A DNA stretch of 64,000 bases, from assembly GCA_028571685.1 (NCBI GenBank), contig CM053156.1:89841049-89905048 (forward strand), given 5' to 3'. Every line of letters starts with the position of its first letter. Within the stretch, counting starts at the first letter, position 1. Source of the DNA: Heterohyrax brucei. Its lineage: Eukaryota; Chordata; Mammalia; Hyracoidea; Procaviidae. The translations under genes were made by a program, and so were the position numbers. Below the pieces are notes generated by a model. That model worked only from the letters and a program-made list of their open reading frames with translations, ran no database searches and was not told the DNA's origin. Shown here in pieces: positions 1-10,370 of this stretch.

Positions 1-131
1 TTCGCCATAGGGTTTTCCTGGCCATAATTCCTACAGGAGCCTGTCACCAGGCCTTTCTCATAAGAGGCTGTGGGACTTGAACTGCCAACCCATAGATCAG
101 TCGTTCAGCATCAATCATGCATGGCACCCAG
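1..131 (-). mobile_element. AfroSINE fragment, cut by the window edge
   Basis: Read on the minus strand, the segment shows the tRNA-like head followed by the body found in the long AfroSINE variant (the stretch related to 'taatctttacggaagcag'). The 3' part lies outside the window. Several other copies here share this body, for example near 19.3 and 63.3 kb. Divergence is high, so the copy is old. Confidence 0.65.
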
Positions 132-194
132 GACTTGTAAACACTATACATGCTACACACATCATGTAAGTGCGTCTGGGTGCACATGCACTGC

Positions 195-484
195 TGTCCT
201 GTCGGCTCAGACACACATGACCTATATAACAGAGACTGCTGCCTGGCCCACGCCAAGCATCTTCATGATTCCGTCACGTCTGCTGTGGAGACTATGTGTC
301 AGTCTGTCCCACTGAGGGTCACTCTTGTCACTATGTCACCCAGTACGCTGTCCTTTTCTGGTCATTTATCTTTCTTGATGACATGTCCAGAGTGAGTGAG
401 TTGAGTCTGACCATCCTTGCTTCTAAGGGATGTTCTGGTTATGTTTTCCTAAGACAGATTTGTGCATTCTTTGGGACAATATCC
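195..484 (-). mobile_element. RTE-type LINE 3' end, antisense
   Basis: The minus strand matches the 3' end of the RTE LINE that recurs in this window at 14.1, 25.2, 37.1 and 49.4 kb. Recognisable blocks include the complement of the 'cttctaagg' and 'tgatgacatgtcc' segments, which encode the C-terminal part of the polymerase ORF. The copy is strongly 5'-truncated and decayed. Confidence 0.65.
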
Positions 485-529
485 TGCGATCCATGGGAGA
501 TAAACGTATATATGAAACAGATCAATTTA

Positions 530-560
530 AACATATGTATGTGTGTGTGTGTATGCAGAC
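530..560 (+). repeat. Short TG microsatellite
   Basis: A short run of TG and TATG units lies directly before an antisense SINE. It may derive from the SINE tail. Confidence 0.6.
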
Positions 561-565
561 ATACA

Positions 566-719
566 AAATCCAACCTGTTGTTAGCCAGTGGAGTCCCACC
601 TGTGGCAACCCTGTACGACAGAGAAGGACTGCCCCAGGTGGTTTCTGCGGGGTGGCTGGTGGATTCACAGTGCCTTCTGGTCAGCAACCGAGCTCTTAGC
701 CACTCTGCGCCACCCAAGC
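566..719 (-). mobile_element. AfroSINE, nearly full length, antisense
   Basis: The plus strand runs from a degraded 3' tail through the complement of the typical body to the complement of the tRNA-Asn-like head, where 'ccgagctcttagccactc' covers the A-box region. Length is about 150 bp, as expected for the short AfroSINE form. Confidence 0.8.
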
Positions 720-734
720 TTCATACACACATGT

Positions 735-1258
735 CGTTCGGTGCTGTGGAGTCAATCCCAACCCATCGAGACGCCACGCACAACCCACAGGGACCCCACA
801 CATGACCTACAGAGACCACATGCACAACCCACAGGGACCTTGTTTGTCACCCGCAGTGACCTGAGCACTGCCCTGCCCTCCGCAGCCCTCGGGGTCATTG
901 CTGTGTCCAAGCCTGTTGCTGCAGCCCCCGTGTCAGGCCATGTCTCTGGGGGTCTTCTCTCTCTTGCTGGCCATCGACTCTCCCAAGCATGCCTTTCTTT
1001 CCGGTGACTGGTCCCTCCGGGTGATGTCCCCAGTGTAAGATGCCGTCTCGTCCTCCTTGCTCATAAGGAGCACTCTCACTGCGCTTCTGCCAGAACCGAT
1101 TTGTCTAGTTTTCTGCCTTCCGCAGTTTATTTAGTGTTCTTCCCCAACAGGATGTTGGAAATCCCATGTTCCTCCTCAGCCTTCCTTATTCACAGCCCAG
1201 TGTTCACATGCTTGGGGGGCGATTGCCAACACCACGGCTCGGGTCAGGCACCCCGTAC
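735..1258 (-). mobile_element. RTE-type LINE 3' end, antisense, about 520 bp
   Basis: This is one of the longer RTE pieces. The complement runs from the 3' tail, where a short 'acccacagggacc' unit is repeated, through the conserved 'ttgctgcagc' block to the stretch ending 'ggctcgggtcaggcacc'. It covers the C-terminal end of the RTE polymerase ORF. It is 5'-truncated, like all RTE copies here. Confidence 0.75.
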
Positions 1259-1284
1259 TCCATACCCTGTCATAAGGATTAAAT

Positions 1285-1425
1285 TAACAGCGGCACTGTA
1301 AGTTAGGTACTGTGGCTGTCCCCGGTTACAGGAGAGAAAACTGAGGCTCAGAGGGATGAAGTATCCAGGCCAGTGAGACCCAAGGGCAAGAGGCAGGGCA
1401 GAATTCCCACCTGCCTTTGGTATGG
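1285..1425 (-). mobile_element. MIR SINE, antisense
   Basis: The stretch 'gagaaaactgaggctcaga' and its surroundings match the complement of the MIR core and 3' region, an old mammal-wide SINE. Confidence 0.65.
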
Positions 1426-1429
1426 GACC

Positions 1430-3080
1430 TGTCCTCAAACACGGCCCTCCAGCTGTGCGGCCGGAGTCCCAGAGCTGCAGTGCACCGTACAGCAGCTGCG
1501 TGCAGCTCCCTCACTGGAAATCCGTTCAAATTCGGGAAAATTGAACAGGGCACATCTCGTTGCTTTAGCACACTTCGACCACTTCGTAGCCCTGTGTGGG
1601 CGGCTGGTGGCCACCATACTGGACAAGTAGACGCAGGACACAGCAGAAAGCTCCCTGGAGCGGTCCCACACCAGACGACACACATTCGCTGGTCACAGTC
1701 CTCAGAGCAGGAGGCTGGGGAGGACCATGTCCAGACGGCAGCTGCACCCCACACTCTGGACTTGGGAGGAAGTGTCAGCATGAAGATGGCATTTCAAGTT
1801 CAGCACTTTTCCAGACTGACCCTGACCTTGCCATCTAAAACTCGCTGCAGACTAGGAGGGTGAAATGGGAGAGGGGGCATCCCCAGATTAGCCATCCCCC
1901 TGGGCCTCATCTTTCGCTGGGTCCCTGTGTTAGCCTGCATTGAGCACACACTGAGTGACTCGTCCAGACAGTCCTGAGGAAACGTCCGTGGAAGTGATGT
2001 TCCTGGGCACTTTGGCTCCTTCCAGCCCAGTGCTCTGGAAGGAGACGTGGGAATGTGTCCCAGGAGAGGGCAGGGCTCTGTTTTCCACACCGTTACTGGG
2101 TCACAGGCAGTGGAAGGTTTCAGGGCATCGAGCTAATGCCTGCCTCCCGGCCGCAGCCACAGAGCAGAGCCTGTGAGACATAACTGTGACAGTACAATGA
2201 GATGAGCTGGAGTTGCCTGTCACTGGATGAGGAGTGACCCATAGAGACCACAGCTGCTCAGAGGACAAAACTGGGCCTCTCCGTTGGGAACTGTGTGTCT
2301 GGCACCCCAGACAACAAGAAGAGACCTCAGTGTGCCTGGGTTGCAGATACCGCCTACACGGCTGACAGCGGTGTGGTGTGTCCACGGGACTGACCCAAGA
2401 GGCAGAAGGGGCACTGTAAGCTCCTGTGTCGGCCGGGGGCCAGGCCACCTCTAGGATCCCAGCCTCAGAAGTGCTTACGAGAGGCCACTGGCTGGGCAAC
2501 GTTGTGGACACAGCGGAGCAGCAGAGATCTGCTGGAGTCTGAGTGTGACCTCGGTGGGCCCGCTGCACAAGATCTGGTTTTGATGACTGAGTGGCACCTG
2601 AGCTAAAACCGGCTGCTGTCCAGCAGGTGGCCTGGGTGTGATGCTTGCCTCCGTCTTACCACTGCCCAGCAGAGTGTGAGCCTGGCACCCTCACATAGCT
2701 GGCCTTTATTCGGGCCCAGTGCGTGCTGGCCGTTACGTTCCATGCTGGGATGTCAAAATGAGCACGCATCGTCAAGGTCCTCTTTCAGAGGGTCAGAAGC
2801 TCTGGAAAGGAGCAGGTGTGGAAGACGCTGCTGTGATGTGATAAATGCGTGATGAACTGTGTTTCCTGTACAGTGCTCTGCTGGTGTGACAGGCCCTCGG
2901 CTGATAACCCATGGCTGGCAGTGACCTGGTGCTTCGTCCCCGTAAAGAGGACAGGTAGGAACCTGCGCTACCTCTGTAGAGGTGACAGCTGGGAACCCCA
3001 CAGCTGCTCGGCTCACTTGCGTGAAGTCACCAGGAGTCAAAATCAGCTTGGCAGCACACAACAGAAACGGACTTCATCTA
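1430..3080. other. Unique sequence, no recognised feature
   Basis: GC-rich single-copy-looking DNA. I see no exon with convincing splice sites and no repeat I can name. Open frames of up to 155 codons overlap on both strands and show no recognisable domain. Confidence 0.5.
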
Positions 3081-3083
3081 CCC

Positions 3084-3120
3084 AGCTTTGCCAAGCCAAG
3101 TGCCGTCGAGTCGGATCCTA
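3084..3120 (-). mobile_element. AfroSINE/RTE 3' end scrap
   Basis: The short stretch with 'gccaagtgccgtcgagtcgg' is the complement of the shared SINE/RTE 3' end. A near-identical scrap lies inside the L1 at about 44.37 kb. Confidence 0.6.
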
Positions 3121-3715
3121 CCCAGCTTTAGAGAGATAAAAATAAGAAAACCGTCTTCTGTGTTCACCAGTTCTGCAGCTTCTCGTTCTTTTGTGGAGAG
3201 ACAGGTTTCCATCTGGTGGTGTTTCTTTTCTGTGTGAGGGACTTCCTTTCCCTTTTCCTTTAGTCCAAGTCCCCTGTGAGATGCACTCAGCTTCTCTGTG
3301 TCGAAAACCCTCTGTTTTGTCACTGTTGACGGCTCTCTCGGCTGCCTGTAGAATTCTAGGCTGAAGGGTCCTTCCCCAGCCGCCACCACCCATTCAGCAG
3401 GTTGCAGATGGGACTCCACTGCCCGGTGGCCGTCATCAGGCCCAACAGGAAGTCTGCAGTCCCTCTCACCTTTGGTCCTCGCTGTGTGTCATCTGTCTTT
3501 GTCCCAGTCTGGTTGCTTTTTAGATCTTCTTTCTGTCACTGAAACAATTTGATGATGATGTCATTTTCTTCATGTTTCTTTTGTTTGACGTTTCCTGAGG
3601 TTTAGGGATCGGTGTGTTTATAGTTCCCGTCAAATGTGGGAAGTTGTGGCCATCATCTCTTCAAATGTTTTTGTCTCCTGCTCCTGTCTCCTGTAGGGAT
3701 TCCAATTACATATGT

Positions 3716-4045
3716 TTGTGTATGCCCACACGCGCACACACGCACACACACACACACACACACATCTATATAGTTGTCAGTTCTGACACACAGTGACCCT
3801 GTGTACAGCAGAATGAAACCCCACCCAGGCCTTTGCCGTGCCGTGTGCCGGCGCGCCTGCATGTGTGTATGAGTGTGCATGTGTGTATGGGTGCACTTGT
3901 GCCTCTGTGCATGTGTGTGTGCACATGTGTGTGTGCATGTGGATGCGTGTGTGTGCATGCCTGTGTGTGCATGAGTGTGTGTGCGCGTGCATGCATGAGT
4001 GCGTGTGTGTGTGTGTGCGTGAGTGTGCTTGTGTGTATCTGGCCA
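3716..4045. repeat. CA/TG microsatellite block with an embedded RTE tail
   Basis: A (CA)n run at 3726-3765 is followed by about 70 bp resembling the antisense RTE 3' end ('gaccctgtgtacagcagaat'), then 190 bp of TG-rich sequence with TGCATG and GTGCGTG interruptions to about 4040. Alternating purine-pyrimidine DNA of this length can adopt Z-form (known property). The frames open through it encode only Cys/Val/His-rich low-complexity peptides. Confidence 0.85.
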
Positions 4046-4864
4046 TGTGAAGTTGCCAACAGCATACTGATCCTTTGTTTTTGGGAGGGGAGGGGGTATA
4101 ATTCTTTTTTCCCTGTGTATTTCATTTTGAGTATTTTCAACCGAATTACGTTCGCGTTTGCTTTTTTCTTCTGCAGTCTCCATTCTGCTGTTAACCCCTT
4201 ACGGTGTCTTTTTCATCTCAGGCATTGTAGTTTTTGTCTGTGGATGTTTGACTGGGAACGTTTTGTGTCTTCCATGTTTATGCTCTATCCACCTATGTGT
4301 GTAGACTGTAGGTATAATGTGTTGATGTCTTCCTGTTGTCCACCTTTTCTCTCATATCTGGGTCTTCCATGGATTACTTTTTCTCCTCATTATGGGTCAT
4401 GCTTTCATGCATCTTCCTTTTTTTTTTTTTAATTAGATGCCAGAAGTTGTGGATTTTACTTTGGTCTGTGCTGGGTGTTTCTGTATTTCTGTAAATACTG
4501 TTGAGTCGTGTTCTAGGACAGGTAAGCTACATGGAAACAGTTTTAATCTTTTGAGTCTTGCTTTTAGGTTTTTTAGGCAGGAAAGGGGCAGTAGTTAGTC
4601 TACAGCTCATTTTGTACCACTACTGAGGCAATTATTTTTCTGAATGGTCTATTCCGTGTCTTATGAATTATGAAGTTTGTCACTCTGGCTGGTGACAACA
4701 CAAACCGTGCTCAGCCCTTTATGAGCTCCAGGGAGTGCTCCCTTTGCTACATTAAGGGAGTTCCTTCTAGCTTAGATAATTTGCACTTATGTTCGGTAAT
4801 CTGTGGTCAGCTAAAGACTCAAAGGAGATCCTCTGAGTTCTCATGGGTCTGTTCCTGTACAGCC

Positions 4865-5100
4865 TCCTCTCTCTCTCTTGCTCCCCATCTCGGTGTCTGT
4901 CTGTCTCTGTCCTCTCTCTCTCTGACCCCCTGTCTCCCCTCTCCTCTATGACTCCTCTGTCTCTGTCCTCCTTGTTTTTGTCTTTTCTCTCTCTGACCAC
5001 CGCTCTCTCTCCTCTTCCTCTCTCACCCTCTCTCCGTTCTCTCTGCATCTGGCCTCCTCTCTCTGGATCTCTGTGTCTCTCAGGTAGCCTGCCTTGTGAT
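4865..5100. repeat. CT-rich low-complexity tract
   Basis: A pyrimidine-rich stretch of CTCTCT, CTGTCT and CCTCT units lies within the old L1. The 125-codon minus-strand frame through it is a low-complexity Arg/Glu-rich artefact. Confidence 0.8.
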
Positions 5101-5394
5101 CTCTGAAGACCTCGCCCCCTCTCCTCCCAAACGCCTCCCTTCACGTGGGCTCTGCCTGGACTCCCCTACTTGTACCAGGGCCTGCGACCTCTCCAGGCAG
5201 TGACTCAGCAGCTGTGTGGCTTGCCTTGTGTTTCCTTGCTCTCCTGCACCCCTGTCCTCTGATGCTTGGTGTCCAGTGCCTGAAAAACACCTTATGTTCT
5301 ATCTGGGGCTTTATAGTGTGAGTGTTTGGTGGCGGGTGAATCCAGTCCCTGCTGCTCCGTCTTGGTAGGAAGCCTCATTTTCTGTTTTAATCCA

Positions 5395-5735
5395 GAATCA
5401 GCCATGGAGCCGGGAAATCAGTAGGCCCGTAATAGATATGGAATTAGCAAAATACTCCAGAGGCCTCGGGGAGTTGATCCCCAGCCCTCCCAGAAATAAG
5501 GAAATGGGACGACTGCATTTTGGTGATTGCGCTAGGTGCCAGGCTGACTGGCACAAGTGAGGGAGGCTTAAGTGGTGACGGTAGCTGCTGGCTGCCGACA
5601 CCCACAAAGGACGCCCGGCGTGTGTCCCAGGAGGGGCCGTGGGGAAGAGAAGAACTCCCTCCCGCATCCGACCACGTGGCTGCGCAGGCTCACTCCCCCA
5701 ACAGAGACCGGAAAACCGGAATCATGATGCGGTTT
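5395..5735. other. Unique sequence, nothing recognised
   Basis: GC-rich sequence without a repeat or exon that I can support. Confidence 0.45.
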
Positions 5736-5739
5736 TTGT

Positions 5740-5840
5740 ACACGCTGGCTGTGCACACGTGAGGGTGCCACGCTCCTTCGCTGAGCCCCGGTTTGCCCAT
5801 CTGTACGTCAGGGCTGGCGCCACGTGCTTCACCTACATGT
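5740..5840 (+). mobile_element. Possible MIR fragment
   Basis: 'ccggtttgcccatctgta' resembles the sense MIR motif derived from 'cagtttccccatctgta'. The fragment is short and diverged. Confidence 0.4.
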
Positions 5841-5954
5841 GGATTCTTCTAACGGGTGGCGTGGTGTGGATGCTGTTGTCCATTTCACAGCGATCGTTCC
5901 CCCTGAGCGTCAGGTAACTGCTGTCTGGCGGCCTCAAGGAAGCAGGGAACGAAG

Positions 5955-6045
5955 CAGGGAGCTTCCTGTTCCGCAGATGAGCCGACTGACATACCTGTGG
6001 TCCTACTCGCTTTGCCGTAGGTCACATAACTGGGTGATGACCATT
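5955..6045 (-). mobile_element. Possible MIR fragment, antisense
   Basis: 'cagatgagccgactgac' followed by 'gtaggtcacataactgg' resembles the complement of the MIR core. Divergence is high. Confidence 0.45.
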
Positions 6046-6104
6046 TGGGTGCAAAAGCACCCCCTCTCCTGTATGCCGCTCATTCTCACTGGTGTAATCT
6101 GGAG

Positions 6105-6425
6105 AGCGGAGGAGGTCCGGTGGCAGAATCATTACCACCGTGTGGGCCACCTGCTTTCATTCCCAGCCTGTTCACTCCTGTGTGGCCACCACCCATCTGT
6201 CAGCGCGGCTGTTGCGTTGCTAGGATGCTGGACAGGTTTCGATGTCCCGTTCAGGGTTCCTTGTCCTTCTTACTTGTAGAGTAAGAGGGATTAGGAAGAA
6301 AGGTCGGGTGATCTTCTTCCAAAAATCAGCCAGTGAAAACCCTGCAGATCAGAGCAGTCTGGTTCTCAGTCAGTCACGGAACAGCACAGGCAGGCCGCTG
6401 TGAGTCAGGCCCAAACTTGACCACT
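6105..6425 (+). mobile_element. Composite SINE: tRNA-Gly-like head plus RTE-derived body
   Basis: The head at 6108-6175 aligns with tRNA-Gly(GCC). The A-box-like segment is at 6116-6128 (tccggtggcagaa) and the B-box-like segment at 6153-6163. The body continues with 'gttgctaggatgctgg' and with 'aaaaatcagccagtgaaaac' near 6333. The same order (head, RTE 5'-derived stretch, RTE 3'-derived tail) is seen at 9630-9957, 16885-17222 and 38945-39272. Promoter boxes are degenerate, so it is inactive. Confidence 0.65.
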
Positions 6426-6429
6426 GCTG

Positions 6430-7710
6430 TGACAACAAAGGACGTTTGGTGACGCTTGCCGGTGTACCTGGGTATTATGACTTGGAAGGCACCCCCACGA
6501 CAGAGCTGCCCAGTCCACAGTACCAGCAGTGCTGAGGTGAGACACACTGCTCTCTACTTGTGTGAAAGCGTGCAGGCCATGCAGATGAAATCCAACTGCT
6601 ACTGCGGGACTTGGTGGCTGTGCTGTTCTGTGCCAGCCTTTATTGCAGTTGTTGTGTCTAAAAACAAATGTGTCTGTTTAAGCCCTTATGCCATCTGCAC
6701 ATTTATGCAGGTGAGTTTATTACCTTTCTTCCCAGCTGTTTGTTCTAGATACATACAATAAAATTTCTTTAGAGGGTGTGCAGGGCTTGAGTGAGCAAAA
6801 ACGCTCTCAGCCTGTGGCATGCATGCCCCTCGCCGAAGCCTAAGTGTGCACTCATGTGCAGCTGGCTGCAGCAGACACAGAGCGGAGGACTAATTCAGTA
6901 TTAGAACTGCAGTTGCCATTTCAAAGAGGCCACAGAGTCCCTCATCCTGGCTGTGTGTGCCCTCCTCTGCACGAAAGACAGCATCAAATAAATGAGGCGT
7001 TTTTTTCTTTTCCAGACACCAAACTGCTTCAGCAAACGGTCTTCAAATACAGTAAAATGCTCATAATTTTTACTTTTGAAGTGTTTCCCACATGATACAT
7101 CTTTCATCTCTGTATATCTGTGGCTTTCTGTGTCCCTTTTATCATGACCGTTTTCCTCTTTCGCTTCCCCATTTCAGGATCCAGCTTGTTGGTCCCATGC
7201 AAATCTTCTGCCAACTCCGTTATTCAGGGAGGAATGCTCTGGGATGATGGAGCGTGGAGGCAGCGGGATCTCTATCTCCTTGGCCCTTCTCTTGCTCACC
7301 CAAGCTATTCACACTCTCTGTGTGACTCGCCACGTTTTCTGCAAACTGCAGGCTAGTGGAGAGTGACCCCGCAGGTCCCCGAAGGGTGCTGACGTTACCC
7401 ACCATCAGGCAACAGAGTGACTGTCACCAGCACTCAGGGACCTTTTTCAGAATATCCATGTGTGTCATTCCCCATTTCTGTTCTGCTACCTTTAAGGGAA
7501 TTCTCATGCAAACAGTTATCTGTTGCAACCCCACAGGCTTTTCCTGCAAACACTCGGCCATCAGAGGGGGTTGAGCCCTTTCTGGAGGCAGCAGGGCCAC
7601 GTGTAGTCTCGACTCACTGCATGGAGGGTCAGGCCATCCCCCTGTTCTCACCCCCTCCACTTTTACAGGGCCTAGGCTCTTCTTAGCCAGCTCCACGCCC
7701 TCCTCCCCAC
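6430..7710. other. Unique sequence, moderately AT-rich
   Basis: Mixed composition with an AATAAA hexamer near 6758 and a T-rich stretch near 7000. I see no coding exon or named repeat. Open frames are all under 105 codons and lack recognisable domains. Confidence 0.45.
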
Positions 7711-7711
7711 T

Positions 7712-8833
7712 TGTCTCCTAGTGCTGCTGGAACACAAACACACAAGCGGAGGCTTTAGAGAATACACATTTATCCTCTGAGGGGGCCAGAAGTCAGGATT
7801 CTAGGGGAAGGCCCCACCCTCTCTCTGCCGCTCTGAGGGAAGATCCTCGTCTCTCTCGCCATCTGCTCCTCAGCTCCTTGGCCGTCTTCTTGTGCTGTGG
7901 CTCCCGGTTTGTGCCACTCCTCCCTGGGTTCATGCTGCTCCCAGTGACTCACAAGTGTTTGGGCTGAGAATGCACCCTGCCCTGAGGTGGCCTTGTTAAC
8001 CGAGCAAAGAAAAACCTCGCCCCAAATGGGAGTGCATCCACAGAGTCTTGGTTGAGGTGCTGTGTCTACCTGACCGGGCCCTGATTCTCGGTGGTTTGGC
8101 AGTTATGACGTCGTCTGGCAGTTACAGTGTGGTTTGGCAGTTATGATGTCGTCTGGCAGTTATAGTGTGGTTTGGCAGTTATGACGTCGTCTGGCAGTTA
8201 TAGTGTGGTTTGGCAGTTACGATGTAGCTTGGCAGCCAGACCCTGATTCTCGGTGGTTTGGCAGCTGTGACATCATTTGGCAGTTATAGTGTGGTTTGGC
8301 AGTTATGATGTAGCTTGGCAGTTACAATGTCATTTAGCAGTTATGATGTCATTTGGCAGTTACAGTGCAGTTTGGCAGTTATGATGTCATTTGGCAGTCA
8401 CGACGTGATGATCACTTCCACGGTGAGATCTGATGTAGTGTGACCGCCTCCATGGTATGATCTGCTGCGAGTTAGCCAACCCGTTGAAAGGGAGTTTCCT
8501 GGGGGCGTGGCCTGCATTCACGCGGGTGGGCTTTCCCGCGGGGCTGCGGGCTCTGGATCCTTCAGCTGACGCTTGTCCGCTGGACCACTGACCCGAGCCG
8601 GCAGCTTGCCTACCAATCTTGGAATCTGTCCGCCTCTGCAGCCTGGATCTTGGGTCAGGGGGCGCCTCCAGGCTGACCCATGGATTGGGATTTTGTTATT
8701 TCTTTGACGTCCCGCTTTCTCTCGGTGTGTACATAGACGCTTCACTGGGTTTGCTGCTCCAAGGAAGCTGGTCTAGGCACACAGGTGGAGGGCTGGGATT
8801 CCAATTTTGAGGGGACACAGTTCAATCCATAGC
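7712..8833 (-). mobile_element. MaLR (MLT1-like) LTR, antisense, split by a minisatellite
   Basis: The plus strand opens with the 'ctcctagtgctgctggaac' block typical of the complement of the LTR 3' end. It closes at about 8806-8833 with the complement of the LTR 5' end ('gacacagttcaatccat'). It is a solitary LTR fossil of the ERVL-MaLR group, old and strongly diverged. A tandem repeat at about 8080-8410 has expanded inside it. No internal viral region is present. Confidence 0.6.
8080..8410. repeat. Minisatellite, about 19-bp unit with 38-bp higher order
   Basis: The core 'tggcagttatgatgtc' recurs about 16 times, alternating with 'tggcagttatagtgtggtt' to give a 38-bp two-part unit. A longer duplication is also visible: 'ctgattctcggtggtttggc' occurs at about 8082 and again at about 8244. 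Several units contain TGACGTC, close to a cAMP-response element. Confidence 0.85.
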
Positions 8834-8834
8834 C

Positions 8835-9010
8835 CCCTTCCACCCCATCTCCTGTGGGGCTGGGGGCTCGCAGGGCGGGGGCAGCTGTGCGACACAGGAG
8901 CAGACACCCAGGAAGCTCTGTCCCCAAGCTGTCCTTGTAGTTAAATGATGGAGCGCCACCAAGGCTGCTGCCGTGATGATCCCCGCATCCGAGGCCGCCA
9001 CTGTTTCTGT
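8835..9010. other. Unique GC-rich sequence
   Basis: A short spacer between the LTR and the next MIR. Nothing recognised. Confidence 0.4.
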
Positions 9011-9011
9011 G

Positions 9012-9150
9012 TTCACCACAGACCCCTTTATACACATTCACTCATGGACTTCTCAAGGCCACCCTGTGACATACGTCACACTGTTATCTTCATCTTTTTA
9101 CAGATGAGAAAACTGAGGCCCAGACATTAGATAGACTCAGAAGCTGGTAC
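9012..9150 (-). mobile_element. MIR SINE, antisense
   Basis: 'cagatgagaaaactgaggcc' at about 9102 with upstream 'atacacattcactcat' fits the complement of MIR. Confidence 0.65.
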
Positions 9151-9629
9151 ATGTCAGGTGGTGGTTTATGCACCACGTTAGGCTGCTGGGAGGCCCCCAG
9201 ATAATGGAAAGGCCTGCTCCCCACATTTACCTCAGCCCCGTCCCCTGTCCTTTCTGACTCCTGGCCTGCCCTTCACCTCGTGGGTGGCTGCTCAGACACC
9301 CCCCCCTGGCTTCTGCCCCCTGGGGCACTGCTCTTGTTTTCCACCTTGGTCTCTGCCAGAGACACCTCTTCCTGAAACACTGCTTGTCACACCCCGCCCA
9401 GCTGGCCGGCCACGGCTGGCCTTGGTCCTTGCGAGGCAGACCCAGAAGGCCAGACGGCCTGTGTGACCCCAGAGCCCGTCTGCCCCTGCCTGTCCATCCG
9501 GACACGGCCCACAGCATGCCCCACTCTCATGCCCCCCGACACCAGAGACCGTGCCTGCCTACCTGTGCTGCTTGTGCCCTGAGAGCCCTTCCCTGAAATG
9601 TCACCTCTGGTCTTTCCTGCAGTTTCTGT
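9151..9629. other. Unique C-rich sequence
   Basis: GC- and C-rich sequence without a named repeat. Several overlapping open frames run on both strands, which is expected from base composition. No domain is recognisable. Confidence 0.4.
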
Positions 9630-9957
9630 GGCAACTGTTGTTGGTAGTGACCACTGAGCAGCCCTGATACATGGTGACCCCATGTACAATGGGACAAAAC
9701 GCTGCCTGGTCCTTCAGTGGCTCCATGGGGACTGGGCCACTGTGCTCCGGAGGGTTTCCACTGGCTGACTTTTTTGTGTGAATTGCCAGTCCTCTCTCCT
9801 TGCCTTGGTCTGGGAGCGCCCTCGAAATCTGTTCAGCGTGCAAGTGACACACGAGCCGCCTCTGACCGGTAGGTGGCAGGCCCGAGGCACACAGCTGGGA
9901 TGGAACCCAGGGCTCCCATACAGGAGGTGGGCATCTTGTCACAGAACCACCAGTGAG
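9630..9957 (-). mobile_element. Composite SINE: tRNA-Gly-like head plus RTE body, full length, antisense
   Basis: On the plus strand the order is RTE 3' tail (9630-9720, with 'gaccccatgtacaatgggac'), middle block ('gggtttccactggctgac'), RTE 5'-derived block, then the complement of the tRNA-Gly-like head (about 9888-9957). The B-box complement lies near 9897-9907 and the A-box complement at 9939-9951. Length is about 328 bp, matching the other full copies. Confidence 0.7.
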
Positions 9958-9959
9958 AT

Positions 9960-10368
9960 GCAGACACTCATGAAGATTGCTTCTTCTCCTGCCACTCCCG
10001 CAAAACCTCGGCAGACAGCTTCGTGGGGGCAGCTCCTGCAGACGCCCGTTCTGAGAGCCCACACAGGGCATGGCTCTGTGACCAAGTAGCCCGCCCGCTC
10101 GCCTTGCTGTCAGCTCCGCCGTCCTCCGCTCATTGGCCACCTTGGGCCGTGAACAACCTCCGGCGGGACTCCTGGTTCCCTGTCTCTGCAACTGGGTGAC
10201 AGGCAGCCCCAGAGCCGGAGCAGGCTTTGTGCAGTCAGCCGCTCAGAACCCCAGTGGCTTTGCTGTGGGTGGCCTGAGCTCAGTGAGCTTCTGCTCCCTG
10301 GCGGCACCATGAAGTCTTCTTGTGCATTCTGGTCACATCACCAAGGTGTTGTGTTCATCCCCCTCAGA
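9960..10368. other. Unique GC-rich sequence
   Basis: Nothing recognised before the minisatellite. Frames up to about 100 codons are open and unremarkable. Confidence 0.4.
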
Positions 10369-10370
10369 TC

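Larger units (their letters stand above)
3125..5390 (-). mobile_element. Old mammalian L1 (L1M type), antisense
   Basis: A long antisense stretch matches the non-coding part of old mammalian L1M elements. Landmarks in order are the 'gtagaattctagg' block at about 3349, 'gattccaattacat' at 3699, 'tcctcattatgggtcat' near 4384, 'atgccagaagttgtgga' near 4437 and the 'aattatgaagtttgtcactc' block near 4666. No intact ORF remains. A TG/CA microsatellite with an RTE tail interrupts it at about 3.72-4.05 kb. The exact subfamily is not determined. Confidence 0.7.

Noticed and set aside
3833-4432. 199-codon Cys/Val-rich frame
   Set aside because: It is the translation of a TG microsatellite plus old L1 sequence.
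4767-5144. Arg/Glu-rich 125-codon frame resembling an RS-type protein
   Set aside because: Low-complexity CT tract in an old L1.
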